A stretch of 42,552 nt of DNA, from contig JAYFOM010000013.1 in the NCBI GenBank assembly GCA_034932685.1, positions 1 to 42,552 of the forward strand, written 5' to 3'. The notes under the pieces were generated by a model that saw only the letters and a program-made list of their open reading frames with translations, was not told the DNA's origin and did no database searches. The position numbers were made by a program, and so were the translations under genes. Source of the stretch: JAQUCI01 sp034932685. Its GTDB lineage: Bacteria; Bacillota_I; Bacilli_A; Erysipelotrichales; Erysipelotrichaceae. Below, one piece after another: positions 34,458-42,442 of this stretch (the first letter of the stretch is position 1; each line of letters begins with the position of its first letter).

Positions 34458-35076
34458 TAGCTTTCTCACCATTCTTTTCTTCTGATTTTTGTTCTACAAA
34501 AACATCTTCCCTTTTTATGACCGACACCGCTGTCTTAAAGAACACCTTAATATCCATCCACAACGTCAAATTATCAATGTAGTAAATATCATTCTTGATT
34601 CTTTCTTTCCAGGGAACTGTATTTCTAAAATATGCTTGGTTATAACCAGTAACACCCGGTCTTATCTCAAGCTTTCTAGCTTCATTTCCTTCATATAGCA
34701 TCATATGTTCTGGAAGATCTGGTCTAGGACCAATAATACTCATATCACCTTTGAGAATATTAAGAAGTTGAGGGGTCTCATCAAGGCTTGTCTTTCTGAT
34801 AAAATTACCTATTTTCGTGAGTCTTAAATCATCTTCTGCATTAAAGGTAGATCCATCTTTATTACGTAAGTCAGGTGCATTCATTTTCATGGACCTGAAT
34901 TTATACATTTTAAAGATCTTTCCATCTCTACCCAAACGAGGAGCATTATAGAAAATTGAGCCTTTATCCTGAAAATATATAATAGTACCAATAACCAATA
35001 ATAATATTAGCCAAAATGGTAACGCTATAATTGCTAGTACTAAATCGATTATTCTTTTAAAAAAGTTACGATACAC
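34450..35076 (-). CDS. pglC: Undecaprenyl-phosphate sugar-1-phosphate transferase (PglC-type)
   Basis: A 208-residue monotopic phosphoglycosyl transferase that starts repeat-unit synthesis by moving a sugar phosphate to undecaprenyl phosphate. It has one re-entrant membrane helix (about 12-36), the motif IFKMYKFRSM near 55-64, the catalytic Asp-Glu pair in SLDETPQLLNILKGDMS near 94-110, and GPRPDLP plus PGVTGYNQ. The small PglC size, without the TM bundle of WbaP, is typical of bacillosamine-priming systems. Start codon is GTG at 35076 with GGGGTG about 6 bases upstream. A decayed relative lies at 36411-36527. Confidence 0.9.
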   Translation of the reverse strand: MYRNFFKRIIDLVLAIIALPFWLILLLVIGTIIYFQDKGSIFYNAPRLGRDGKIFKMYKFRSMKMNAPDLRNKDGSTFNAEDDLRLTKIGNFIRKTSLDETPQLLNILKGDMSIIGPRPDLPEHMMLYEGNEARKLEIRPGVTGYNQAYFRNTVPWKERIKNDIYYIDNLTLWMDIKVFFKTAVSVIKREDVFVEQKSEEKNGEKANV

Positions 35077-35088
35077 ACTTTCACCCCA

Positions 35089-36303
35089 CTACTTAGTTTC
35101 ATTTAATATGTTTCTCAAACCCTCCACAACATATTCAACCTCTTCATTTGTCAATAAAGTATGAAGCGGTAATGTTATTTCATTTTTATACATTTCCAAT
35201 GCATTCGGATAATCCTCCATCTTAAAGCCTAAATTTTTATAAGCCGTATGCATTGGAAGTGGTTTGTAGTGAACATTAGTGGCTATTCTTTTCTCAGCCA
35301 TTTTAATAATAACTTCATTTCTAAATGGTTCATTTTTTCCAATAAGTCTTAGTAAATAAAGATGCCCACTGGACTTGTTATTTTCATCATAATGAGTCAT
35401 TGAAGTTACATCTAGTCCATCTAATAGTTCATCATATTTTTCTATAATTTCTTTTCTTCTATCAAGTATTCCAGGATATCTTTTAAACTGTGCTATGCCA
35501 ATAGAAGCCATGATATCAGTCATATTACATTTATAGTAAGGTGCTACTATGTCATACTCCCATGCTCCAAGCTTAGTCTTTGCTAATGCATCTTTAGATT
35601 GCCCATGAATAGATAGAAGCATATACTGTTTATAAATCTCTTCATTATCAATGCCGTCTATATCTTTCCATGTAACAGCTCCACCTTCAGCAGTTGTAAG
35701 GTTCTTAACTGCATGAAAAGAGAAAGATGTAAAGTCAGCAACTTCACCACTCATCTTTCCTTTATATTCAGCTCCGATAGAGTGAGCTGCATCCGCTAAT
35801 ACAACAACTCTACCAATTGCTTTTTGAATATCATTAGATGGATTAAAGAACGTTTTTTTGCTTTCAACTACTTCAAATATTTTATCATAATCACACATTA
35901 CACCACCAATATCAATTGGAATGATGGCTTTAGTCTTCTCTGTAATCGCATCCGAAATAGCGTTATAATCAATATGGAAAGAATCTTTTCCTGAATCAAC
36001 AAGAACAACTTTCGCACCTACATGAATGATAACACTAGCAGATGCAGAATAAGTATATGCACAAGTAATGACTTCATCTCCTGGTCCAACACCAAGAAGT
36101 CTTAATGTCATCTCCATTGCAGCTGTCGCTGAATTTAAACATACCGCTTTTGATGAATTACAATACTCAGCGATTTGCTTCTCAAATAATTTCGTTTTAG
36201 GACCTGTTGTTATCCAACCAGACTTCAAAGTATCTACTACTTCATTGATCTCTTCATCAGAAATATCTGGTGGAGAAAATGGAATGCTTATTTCTTTCGT
36301 CAT
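35089..36303 (-). CDS. pglE: PLP-dependent sugar aminotransferase (DegT/DnrJ/EryC1, PglE-like)
   Basis: A 404-residue aminotransferase. The opening IPFSPPDISDEEINEVVDTLKSGW and WITTGPKTKLFE are typical of the family. The PLP aspartate is in VLADAAHSIGA near 170-180 and the PLP-binding Lys in FHAVKNLTTAEGG near 200-212. With a PglF-type dehydratase encoded nearby it would aminate the UDP-4-keto-6-deoxy-GlcNAc product at C4. The ATG at 36303 has GAGG 8 bases upstream; the in-frame ATG at 36351 lacks an SD and adds 16 residues foreign to the family. Confidence 0.9.
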   Translation of the reverse strand: MTKEISIPFSPPDISDEEINEVVDTLKSGWITTGPKTKLFEKQIAEYCNSSKAVCLNSATAAMEMTLRLLGVGPGDEVITCAYTYSASASVIIHVGAKVVLVDSGKDSFHIDYNAISDAITEKTKAIIPIDIGGVMCDYDKIFEVVESKKTFFNPSNDIQKAIGRVVVLADAAHSIGAEYKGKMSGEVADFTSFSFHAVKNLTTAEGGAVTWKDIDGIDNEEIYKQYMLLSIHGQSKDALAKTKLGAWEYDIVAPYYKCNMTDIMASIGIAQFKRYPGILDRRKEIIEKYDELLDGLDVTSMTHYDENNKSSGHLYLLRLIGKNEPFRNEVIIKMAEKRIATNVHYKPLPMHTAYKNLGFKMEDYPNALEMYKNEITLPLHTLLTNEEVEYVVEGLRNILNETK

Positions 36304-36410
36304 TATGTTAACCTCGTTTTCTATTCGTTTAAAATAACATGAATTAATCAAAGTATTAGAGAATCACAAACTAAGAAATGATCTTTTTCAATCTATAAAC
36401 TACATCTGAA

Positions 36411-36527
36411 TTAGTAAGTTTGTTTCTTGACTATTAAACTGAATAGAATTAATGGAAATAGTAAGACTAAACATATCATCGCAACGAAAACATCCATTAG
36501 TCTTTTAATTTTTTAGTAGTTCATCAT
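36411..36527 (-). pseudogene. Remnant of a second PglC-type sugar transferase
   Basis: The minus strand has an AAAGGGAA SD, then ATGATG, MMNY, an in-frame TAA, and KIKRLMDVFVAMICLVLLF continuing to PLILFSLIVKK before another TAA at 36411-36413. The K-R-L-M-D followed by a hydrophobic stretch is the usual N-terminus of monotopic sugar transferases (compare FKRIIDLVLAIIAL in the intact gene). The rest of the gene is missing. It sits exactly between the pglE-like and pglF-like genes, so it looks like an older priming transferase lost by stop mutation and deletion. Confidence 0.7.
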
Positions 36528-36550
36528 TTCCCTTTTAATTCTTCTTTTAT

Positions 36551-38398
36551 CTATACTAATCTTTCTGATCTAGAAAAATCTCTTAATATAAACTCCATCA
36601 ATGTCTCTCTCATATCTTCAATATTATCAATGTTATTATTGAGATAATCTATTGCTTGTATAAAGATAATAGGATCGATTACTTCAGGTTGAGCGATAAA
36701 GATAAGTTCATTATCAGTCTTATGACATTCATCAATGTTATATACTAATTCTTCATAAAGCTTTTCACCAGGTCTAAGACCAATGTATTCGATACTAACA
36801 TCTTCATGTGGTTTTAAACCTGATAAGCGAATTAAATTCTCAGCTAAGTCCAATATCTTAACTGGTTGTCCCATATCAAGCACAAATATTTCACCATTTT
36901 GGGCGTAAGCTCCAGCTTGTATAACAAGCTGGGCTGCTTCAGGGATAGTCATGAAATATCGCTGAATGCCAGGATCGGTAATCGTTATTACTCCGGTTTT
37001 TTCAATTTGCTTTTTAAATAAAGGTATGACTGATCCATGAGAGTTTAAGACATTACCAAACCTAACCGCTGATAGTGTGGTAATACCATTATTTTTAAGT
37101 GCTTGTACCATTAGTTCAACAATACGCTTTGTTGCGCCCATGACGTTGGTTGGATTGACTGCTTTATCAGAAGAGATCAAGATGAACTTATCAACTTCGT
37201 GCTTAATACAAGTCTTTATTACGCGATATGTCCCTTTAACATTATTGATATAAGCTTCTCTTGGAACTGTTTCCATTAGTGGTACGTGTTTATGCGCTGC
37301 TGCATGATATACAACATCTGGCTTATGTTTGGAAAAGATATTGTCAAGTGCTTTTTCATCAGTAACTGAAGCGATGATAAAATGCATTTCAACTTCTTCA
37401 AGTGCAGGATCACTACGCTTTAACATCGCAAATTCCATCTGAAGATCATAAAGATTGTTTTCATAGATATCGATCATGATCATTTTACTAGGTCTAAAGC
37501 GTGCTACTTGGCGACATAATTCTGATCCAATTGAACCACCAGCACCAGTGATTAGTAAGCTTTTTTGTCTAAGGTATTGCTCAATAGATGAGTTATCAAG
37601 TTTAACCTCACCTCTTCCTAAAAGGTCATCGATCGATACATCTCTGATAGATGAAGTATTGCTTACCTCTGAAAACTCCATGATTCTTGTTTTGAGATTT
37701 ACTTCTTGACACTTGTTGATGATATTTCTGATGTTACTTTTAGAAGCACTGGGAATAGCGATGAAAGCGATAGTGAATTTATGTATATCTTTTAAGTGCT
37801 TTATTTCATTGGTTGTACCAAGAATCTTGTAGCCGTCAAGACTGTGTCCTTTTTTGTTGATATCATCATCGATAAAACCTACAATCCTACATGGGTAACG
37901 ATCATTATTGATGATTTCTCGATATAAAAGATTGCCTCCGCTTCCTGCACCAATGATTACCGCTTTTTCCGATTTTGCCTGCATCTTCTTTTGCAGTCGC
38001 AGATAGCGATAAACTATTCGTATTCCTAACATTCCGGTAATGGTAAAGACCATGGCGATGATCAAGATGTTATTATTAATAGAGTAGTTTGGATCAAGTA
38101 GATAAAATATATAAACAAAAAAGTCAGCGATCATAACAGCAATGCTTATCATCATGGCTTCATCAACAGACACAAATTCCCATAAACTCTTATTGATCCT
38201 AAACACACAAAATGAAACGATATGGAAAAGAACCACCACAAGTAATACCGGCTTTTTCTCAATCAAGTGATTTAATAAACCACCTAACTGATAATCATAG
38301 CGTAAAGATAGAGCCGAAAGATGAGCAATGATAACGATAATGATATCAAGTGCAGGTAATAGTATCCTTCTAGCTTTAAAAACTCTTTTCTCTGGCAT
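36551..38398 (-). CDS. pglF: UDP-HexNAc 4,6-dehydratase, membrane type (PglF/CapD/WbpM)
   Basis: A 615-residue protein with four N-terminal TM segments (about 10-130), a first Rossmann-like domain (GAGSGGNLLYREI near 150-162) and the catalytic SDR domain from about 270 (LITGAGGSIGSELCRQ). The active-site segment is SSDKAVNPTNVMGATKR near 395-411, where Met stands at the usual Tyr position as in PglF and FlaA1-like inverting or retaining dehydratases. It makes the UDP-4-keto-6-deoxy sugar used by the downstream aminotransferase. GAGGG precedes the ATG, which lies 9 bases after cpsB. Confidence 0.92.
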   Translation of the reverse strand: MPEKRVFKARRILLPALDIIIVIIAHLSALSLRYDYQLGGLLNHLIEKKPVLLVVVLFHIVSFCVFRINKSLWEFVSVDEAMMISIAVMIADFFVYIFYLLDPNYSINNNILIIAMVFTITGMLGIRIVYRYLRLQKKMQAKSEKAVIIGAGSGGNLLYREIINNDRYPCRIVGFIDDDINKKGHSLDGYKILGTTNEIKHLKDIHKFTIAFIAIPSASKSNIRNIINKCQEVNLKTRIMEFSEVSNTSSIRDVSIDDLLGRGEVKLDNSSIEQYLRQKSLLITGAGGSIGSELCRQVARFRPSKMIMIDIYENNLYDLQMEFAMLKRSDPALEEVEMHFIIASVTDEKALDNIFSKHKPDVVYHAAAHKHVPLMETVPREAYINNVKGTYRVIKTCIKHEVDKFILISSDKAVNPTNVMGATKRIVELMVQALKNNGITTLSAVRFGNVLNSHGSVIPLFKKQIEKTGVITITDPGIQRYFMTIPEAAQLVIQAGAYAQNGEIFVLDMGQPVKILDLAENLIRLSGLKPHEDVSIEYIGLRPGEKLYEELVYNIDECHKTDNELIFIAQPEVIDPIIFIQAIDYLNNNIDNIEDMRETLMEFILRDFSRSERLV

Positions 38399-38407
38399 GG
38401 TTCCCTC

Positions 38408-39163
38408 TTATTTAAAGCTACCAAAAAAGCCTTTTGTAAAGGCTTGGTAGTTGTTTTTAGCGATTGGTTGATCATCGATGATCATTTGTGGGTTTATTTC
38501 AAACAATGTGTTAGCAACACTTTCATCAAACACATCTGTTACTATTTGATAAGCGTATTTTAAGCTTAGTGGTCGCATATGATTATGAGCATCACTTGCG
38601 ACAAAAGCAACAAAACCCTTATCAATCAATTTAAGCGCTAAGTTGTTTTTGCTATCAACAATGCTATCTTGATTGATCTGTAGTAAGTGATCATTATCAA
38701 GCCAACGCAAACAAAAGTTAGGATCATTTATAACATATCGATAACGTTCTGGATGGGCAATGATAATGCGATAACCATCAATCTGTAAGTTATATAATAT
38801 TTCATCGTAATGATCTTCATAGTGATCAAATGGAAATTCTACTAAAAGATAATGTGAATTAGCTAATGTTAATACTTCAGCTTTAGCCAACATTTTATCA
38901 AGATCTTTATGGATAAATAGCTCTTGGCCAAGATACATGTCAATATTGATATTAGCTTGTTTAACTTCCTTTTTAAAGCTTTCAAAACGTTTGATCAGTT
39001 TATCTTTAGCTTCTTTATACTGGCCGTTGATAATAAAATGAGGGGTAAATACGATCGTATTTATACCCTCATTTTTACCGTCCTTTAACAGTGATAAACT
39101 ATCAGCGAAATAGCTACAGCCATCATCAATCCCATATAGTATGTGATTGTGAATATCAATCAT
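38408..39163 (-). CDS. cpsB: PHP-type protein-tyrosine phosphatase CpsB (Wzh)
   Basis: A 251-residue metal-dependent phosphatase that removes phosphate from the CpsD kinase. Metal-ligand motifs are DIHNHILYGIDDG near 3-15, TPHF near 40-43, HPERYRY near 140-146 and ASDAHN near 195-200. The order cpsC-cpsD-cpsB with overlaps is typical of Gram-positive Wzy-dependent capsule loci. It overlaps the kinase stop by 4 bases; GGAG is about 9 bases before the ATG. Confidence 0.93.
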   Translation of the reverse strand: MIDIHNHILYGIDDGCSYFADSLSLLKDGKNEGINTIVFTPHFIINGQYKEAKDKLIKRFESFKKEVKQANINIDMYLGQELFIHKDLDKMLAKAEVLTLANSHYLLVEFPFDHYEDHYDEILYNLQIDGYRIIIAHPERYRYVINDPNFCLRWLDNDHLLQINQDSIVDSKNNLALKLIDKGFVAFVASDAHNHMRPLSLKYAYQIVTDVFDESVANTLFEINPQMIIDDQPIAKNNYQAFTKGFFGSFK

Positions 39164-39879
39164 CGCTGACTACTCCGATATGAACTATAATTCTTGTAAT
39201 ATTTATGATTATTAACTAATGTCTTATTTAAAACAATACCAATAACATTTAGCTGTAGTTCATCAAACTGAACTTTGATCTGTTTTAAGGTCTTACGATC
39301 ACTTTCACCTGATGCAATGATCATGAGTGTGCCATCGGTATATTTAGATAAGATCAAACCATCACTGATTGGCGCAATTGGTGGACAATCCACAAACACA
39401 TAGTCATATTGGTCACGAATCTTATGTAGAAACTTCTGTAGTGCTGTTGATTGAATAAACTCAGAAGCGAAAGGTACCGTTGTTCCCGATGTTAACACAT
39501 CAAAGTACTCAAAGTAATGATTAACCGATTCTTCAAATGTCTTAAAATCACTAACAACATCTACTAAACCACTTTCGTTTTTAAGCATGAGTTTACGATG
39601 AATGCTGGGTCGATGAAGATCAGCGTCAACTATCAATACCTTTTTCTTTAGTTGTGCAAAGGAGGCAGCTAGATTTAATATGACCGTTGACTTACCTTCA
39701 TCTTCTGCAACTGATAAAACATTAATAATCTTAAGTTGTTTATCAAAATCACGTAAGGTAATGTTAGTTCTTAATGCTCTTATCGATTCAGCAACCAATG
39801 AATCATAATTCTTGATCACAAATAAACTATCAGGAACATCATTATAGTTCTTAATAAGTGTTTTTTTACTAATGGTCAT
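39160..39879 (-). CDS. cpsD: Capsular tyrosine kinase CpsD (Wze)
   Basis: A 239-residue BY-kinase catalytic subunit. Walker A reads VAEDEGKST near 45-53, where the usual P-G before EGKS is replaced by E-D. The Walker A' is VLIVDADLHRPS near 80-91 and Walker B is YVFVDCPPI near 155-163. The C-terminal tail YYKNYSSY is the autophosphorylated tyrosine cluster, shorter than in streptococci. It needs the CpsC membrane partner for activation. The ATG at 39879 (AAGGA upstream) is preferred to the longer frame beginning at 39927, which lies inside cpsC. It overlaps cpsC by 11 bases. Confidence 0.92.
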   Translation of the reverse strand: MTISKKTLIKNYNDVPDSLFVIKNYDSLVAESIRALRTNITLRDFDKQLKIINVLSVAEDEGKSTVILNLAASFAQLKKKVLIVDADLHRPSIHRKLMLKNESGLVDVVSDFKTFEESVNHYFEYFDVLTSGTTVPFASEFIQSTALQKFLHKIRDQYDYVFVDCPPIAPISDGLILSKYTDGTLMIIASGESDRKTLKQIKVQFDELQLNVIGIVLNKTLVNNHKYYKNYSSYRSSQR

Positions 39880-40591
39880 TACTATATGTTCCTTTCTTAT
39901 CAACACCATTGGTTGGAATACGACCAATGATTGGTAGGTTAAAGATTTGTTTTAGTTCATCTTCATCTTTTACATTGGTATCAAGGATAAGTTTTAAAAA
40001 GATAATGGCTGCACTTAAAAGTCCACCTAAGATAATGCTAACAGCCACATTTTTAACTGACGATGGACTACTTGCACTGGTTGGTGTTTTAGCCTTGTTT
40101 AAGATTGAAACATTGTTAACATTCATGATACCATCGATATTACCAATAAAAACTTCAATGATCTCATTGACCATTTTAGCTGAAAGTACTGGGTCAAGTG
40201 ATGATATCTTAATCTCGATCACTTCAGTGCTACCAACACTACCAACACTTAACATTTTATTATACTCACTATTAGAGAAACTTAAATTCAAATTTCTAAT
40301 AACTTTATCACTGATAAGTTCACTTTTAATGATCTCACTATAGGTACTTACTAACTTTTGTGAAAGTTGCACATCTGAATAACTCAAATTAGCTGATGAG
40401 CCATCATCATTTTGTTTTACAACGATCATTTTACCAGCTGCTGTATAAGACTTTGGAATAAAGAAGATAGTGGTTGTGGCAGCCGCTACACCAAAAAGGG
40501 TTACGATCACAACACACATCAACCAATACTTTTTGAATATATCCCAAAGTTTATGTAAATCAATTACTATCTCATCTTCTCTATTTTCCAT
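39869..40591 (-). CDS. cpsC: Chain-length determinant / kinase adaptor CpsC (Wzz)
   Basis: A 240-residue Wzz-domain protein with TM1 at about 20-42 and TM2 at about 183-203, separated by an extracytoplasmic domain. A Pro/Ser-rich stretch before TM2 (AKTPTSASSPSS) is typical. The cytoplasmic C-terminus (DEDELKQIFNLPIIGRIPTN) matches the segment that activates the BY-kinase. It controls polymer length with CpsD. GGTAGGAT lies just before the ATG, 13 bases after the LCP gene. Confidence 0.92.
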   Translation of the reverse strand: MENREDEIVIDLHKLWDIFKKYWLMCVVIVTLFGVAAATTTIFFIPKSYTAAGKMIVVKQNDDGSSANLSYSDVQLSQKLVSTYSEIIKSELISDKVIRNLNLSFSNSEYNKMLSVGSVGSTEVIEIKISSLDPVLSAKMVNEIIEVFIGNIDGIMNVNNVSILNKAKTPTSASSPSSVKNVAVSIILGGLLSAAIIFLKLILDTNVKDEDELKQIFNLPIIGRIPTNGVDKKGTYSNDH

Positions 40592-40604
40592 ATCCTACCC
40601 ATTT

Positions 40605-41597
40605 CTATTTAACGCAAACACCATATTTCTCATAAATCGCGGTGGCGTTATCTATTAAGTTTTTGCTTGGCTTGTAAAATCCTTCACCATAGATAAAATC
40701 ATGTAATCCTTGACTCATTGCGACAAAGTCAGTGACCAAATAGCCACCAAGTCTAGGACACGTACATGTATCTTTATAACCACCAACGGGAACTTGATAT
40801 GTTTCAATGTCTAAATCAAAATTAATAAGTTTGAATGCTAAATCTTTGATTTCCGCATTGGTAATATTGGTTGTTATGTATTGCATTGCGTTAGTGATAA
40901 AACCTAATAATTTATCATAAGGTAAATCGGCTACCTTAGCAATAACAGCGTCTATTACTTTTTGTTGGCGCTGCATACGATGATAATCATCATCAATCTT
41001 GCGAATTCGACTATAAGCTAAAGCTAATTTACCATCTAATTTATGTACCCCAACTGCACCTGTTAGTTTTAAAACATTCATTTCGCTTCGGGTTAATTTA
41101 ATTTCAACCCCACCAACTAGATCAACGATCTTTATGACCGAATCAAAACTTACTGCCGCATATTTGGTGATATCCATGTCAAAATTGTAATTGATGGTTT
41201 TTACAGCTAACTCACCCTTGCCAAACCAATAAGCCCAGTTTAAATGACCATAAGCTGGCGTAGACTTAGGAATCCATACGACAAGGTCTCTTTCTAAACT
41301 ACTCATCTTTATTGTCTTATTTGTCATATCGATTGATATGATCTTAATCGCATCTGATCTTAACTCAGCACTTTTATTGCCATCATTATCAGCCCCAAAT
41401 AAAGCGATATTTATGATATTAACTTCCTTGTTTTTCTCAATGATCTCATCGGCGATATTAGCGTCATCGACATCGATAATTGGTTGGCGATCAACTTGAT
41501 CAAGAATACTATTTAAATACGTGTTTAATGCTAAGGCTGTACTAGCTATGATTGCTAATATGATAAATACTACTTTTAGTTTACGATATTTTTTCAA
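40605..41597 (-). CDS. LytR-CpsA-Psr (LCP) polymer transferase
   Basis: A protein of about 330 residues with one N-terminal TM (about 8-26) and an extracellular LCP domain. Key segments are NIALFGADNDG, LRSDAIKIISID (Arg and Asp for lipid-phosphate binding), SSLERDLVVWIP and the R-x-D-D-x-x-R-x-x-R-Q pattern in RKIDDDYHRMQRQQ. LCP enzymes transfer undecaprenyl-linked glycopolymers onto peptidoglycan. The TTG at 41597 is chosen: TAAGG lies 8 bases upstream and it follows the loaP stop; the longer frame would start at another TTG (41663) inside loaP without an SD. Confidence 0.9.
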   Translation of the reverse strand: MKKYRKLKVVFIILAIIASTALALNTYLNSILDQVDRQPIIDVDDANIADEIIEKNKEVNIINIALFGADNDGNKSAELRSDAIKIISIDMTNKTIKMSSLERDLVVWIPKSTPAYGHLNWAYWFGKGELAVKTINYNFDMDITKYAAVSFDSVIKIVDLVGGVEIKLTRSEMNVLKLTGAVGVHKLDGKLALAYSRIRKIDDDYHRMQRQQKVIDAVIAKVADLPYDKLLGFITNAMQYITTNITNAEIKDLAFKLINFDLDIETYQVPVGGYKDTCTCPRLGGYLVTDFVAMSQGLHDFIYGEGFYKPSKNLIDNATAIYEKYGVCVK

Positions 41598-41607
41598 TTT
41601 GCTTACC

Positions 41608-42126
41608 TTATTCGCTTTTTTCGATGATTTCAATTGGAACTTCAACGAAAGTTTCGCGACCAAATAGATCTACTGCTAGTTTAACATAATTTTTATGTTT
41701 GTTAAGTGCTACTATTTTTGAATCATAACCCAATAATGGCCCTTCAGTAATTAAAACTCTATCGTTAACTAAGTAGCCACAAGAGGTTGTGACCACCAGA
41801 TCATCTCCAAATAATCTACTTAGAAATTCACGTTCTTCTGCTTTTAAAGCTGGTGTACCGTCCTTATCATAGGTTAATACCTTAATAATACCGGTTATTT
41901 CACTTCTTAGGTTATTTATAAGATGAACAAACTCAAGTTGCTCCATGCTAGAGCGAACGAAGATATAATTTCTAAATAATGCTTTATTAACGATGAAGCG
42001 TTTTTGTTTACGCTTAAAAATAACACTTCTTTTTGGTATAAATGAGTTTAAACCTTTTTTATTCAAGTACTCATTAATCTTTTCCATGTTTTTATTGAGT
42101 ACAAAGATGATATACCAGTTGTTCAT
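41608..42126 (-). CDS. loaP: NusG paralogue, LoaP-type antiterminator
   Basis: A 172-residue NusG-family protein. The NGN domain opens NNWYIIFVLNKNMEKINEYL, with ALFRNYIFVRS near 55-65. The KOW domain is near 120-165 (NDRVLITEGPLLGYDSKIV). Housekeeping NusG lies with secE and rplK; a paralogue as first gene of a polysaccharide operon is typical of LoaP or RfaH-like antiterminators, which let RNA polymerase pass terminators in long operons. The ATG at 42126 has AGGAG 7 bases upstream. It is preceded by a structured leader ending in a terminator. Confidence 0.88.
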   Translation of the reverse strand: MNNWYIIFVLNKNMEKINEYLNKKGLNSFIPKRSVIFKRKQKRFIVNKALFRNYIFVRSSMEQLEFVHLINNLRSEITGIIKVLTYDKDGTPALKAEEREFLSRLFGDDLVVTTSCGYLVNDRVLITEGPLLGYDSKIVALNKHKNYVKLAVDLFGRETFVEVPIEIIEKSE

Positions 42127-42298
42127 GTTGTTTCTCCTATACAAAACAAAAAATGGGCATACTTCTCCCATCCGCTAGTGTTATCGTATGTCCGCAAGTT
42201 TCTTAAATGTGCCATCTGGCTCCTATTCAACCTACTTGTTTCGTTTTATATTAGTTGGTTTTTGATAATCCTAATATTTTAAGATTATTTTTGTATGC
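42127..42298 (-). promoter_or_regulatory. Structured leader RNA of the capsule operon
   Basis: About 170 nt between the predicted transcription start (about 42298) and the loaP SD. Elements in 5'-3' order are a 10-bp hairpin with AATA loop (42265-42288), a possible CAAGT/ACTTG pairing (42234-42238 with 42195-42199) enclosing GCC-AGAT-GGC (42211-42220), and GGACATAC (42186-42193), which can pair with GTATGCCC (42155-42162). That pairing excludes the terminator stem. It looks like an attenuator, possibly LoaP-responsive or a riboswitch; I do not recognise a known class. Confidence 0.7.
42148..42171 (-). terminator. Terminator in the loaP leader
   Basis: On the minus strand ATGGG, loop AGAAGTATG, CCCAT followed by TTTTT. 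It lies about 10 bases before the loaP SD, so it must be bypassed for the operon to be expressed. Confidence 0.7.
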
Positions 42299-42304
42299 AA
42301 TGTA

Positions 42305-42313
42305 ATTATAGCA
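42305..42313 (-). promoter_or_regulatory. Extended -10 promoter of the capsule operon
   Basis: TGCTATAAT on the minus strand matches the extended -10. No strong -35 stands 17 bases upstream. It is the only good candidate between the 5S terminator and loaP. Confidence 0.6.
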
Positions 42314-42413
42314 CAATATTATATTATTAATAGTCTCTAATATTACTTTTTTATACTAAATTCACGACATTTATATCACTAATTTATCGAATGCAACAAT
42401 GGTGTAAAACCAT

Positions 42414-42437
42414 AAAAAAACTCCCAATAAAGGGAGT
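42414..42437 (-). terminator. Intrinsic terminator of the rRNA operon
   Basis: On the minus strand ACTCCC, loop TTTATT, GGGAGT followed by TTTTTT, 6 bases after the 5S rRNA end. Confidence 0.88.
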
Positions 42438-42442
42438 AATTT

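Noticed and set aside
39909..40343. A 144-codon plus-strand frame opposite cpsC.
   Set aside because: It is antisense to a clear Wzz-domain gene, has no SD and codes for a low-complexity S/L/I-rich sequence; a shadow frame.
41597..41663. Longer N-terminus of the LCP protein starting inside loaP.
   Set aside because: It starts with TTG without an SD and adds a 22-residue Lys-rich extension overlapping loaP; the TTG at 41597 has a well-placed SD.
42127..42298. Known riboswitch classes (c-di-GMP-I and -II, ZTP, purine, TPP, SAM, T-box) in the loaP leader.
   Set aside because: None of their conserved cores is visible; GATGGCAC superficially recalls a T-box, but there is no stem I or full T-box sequence.
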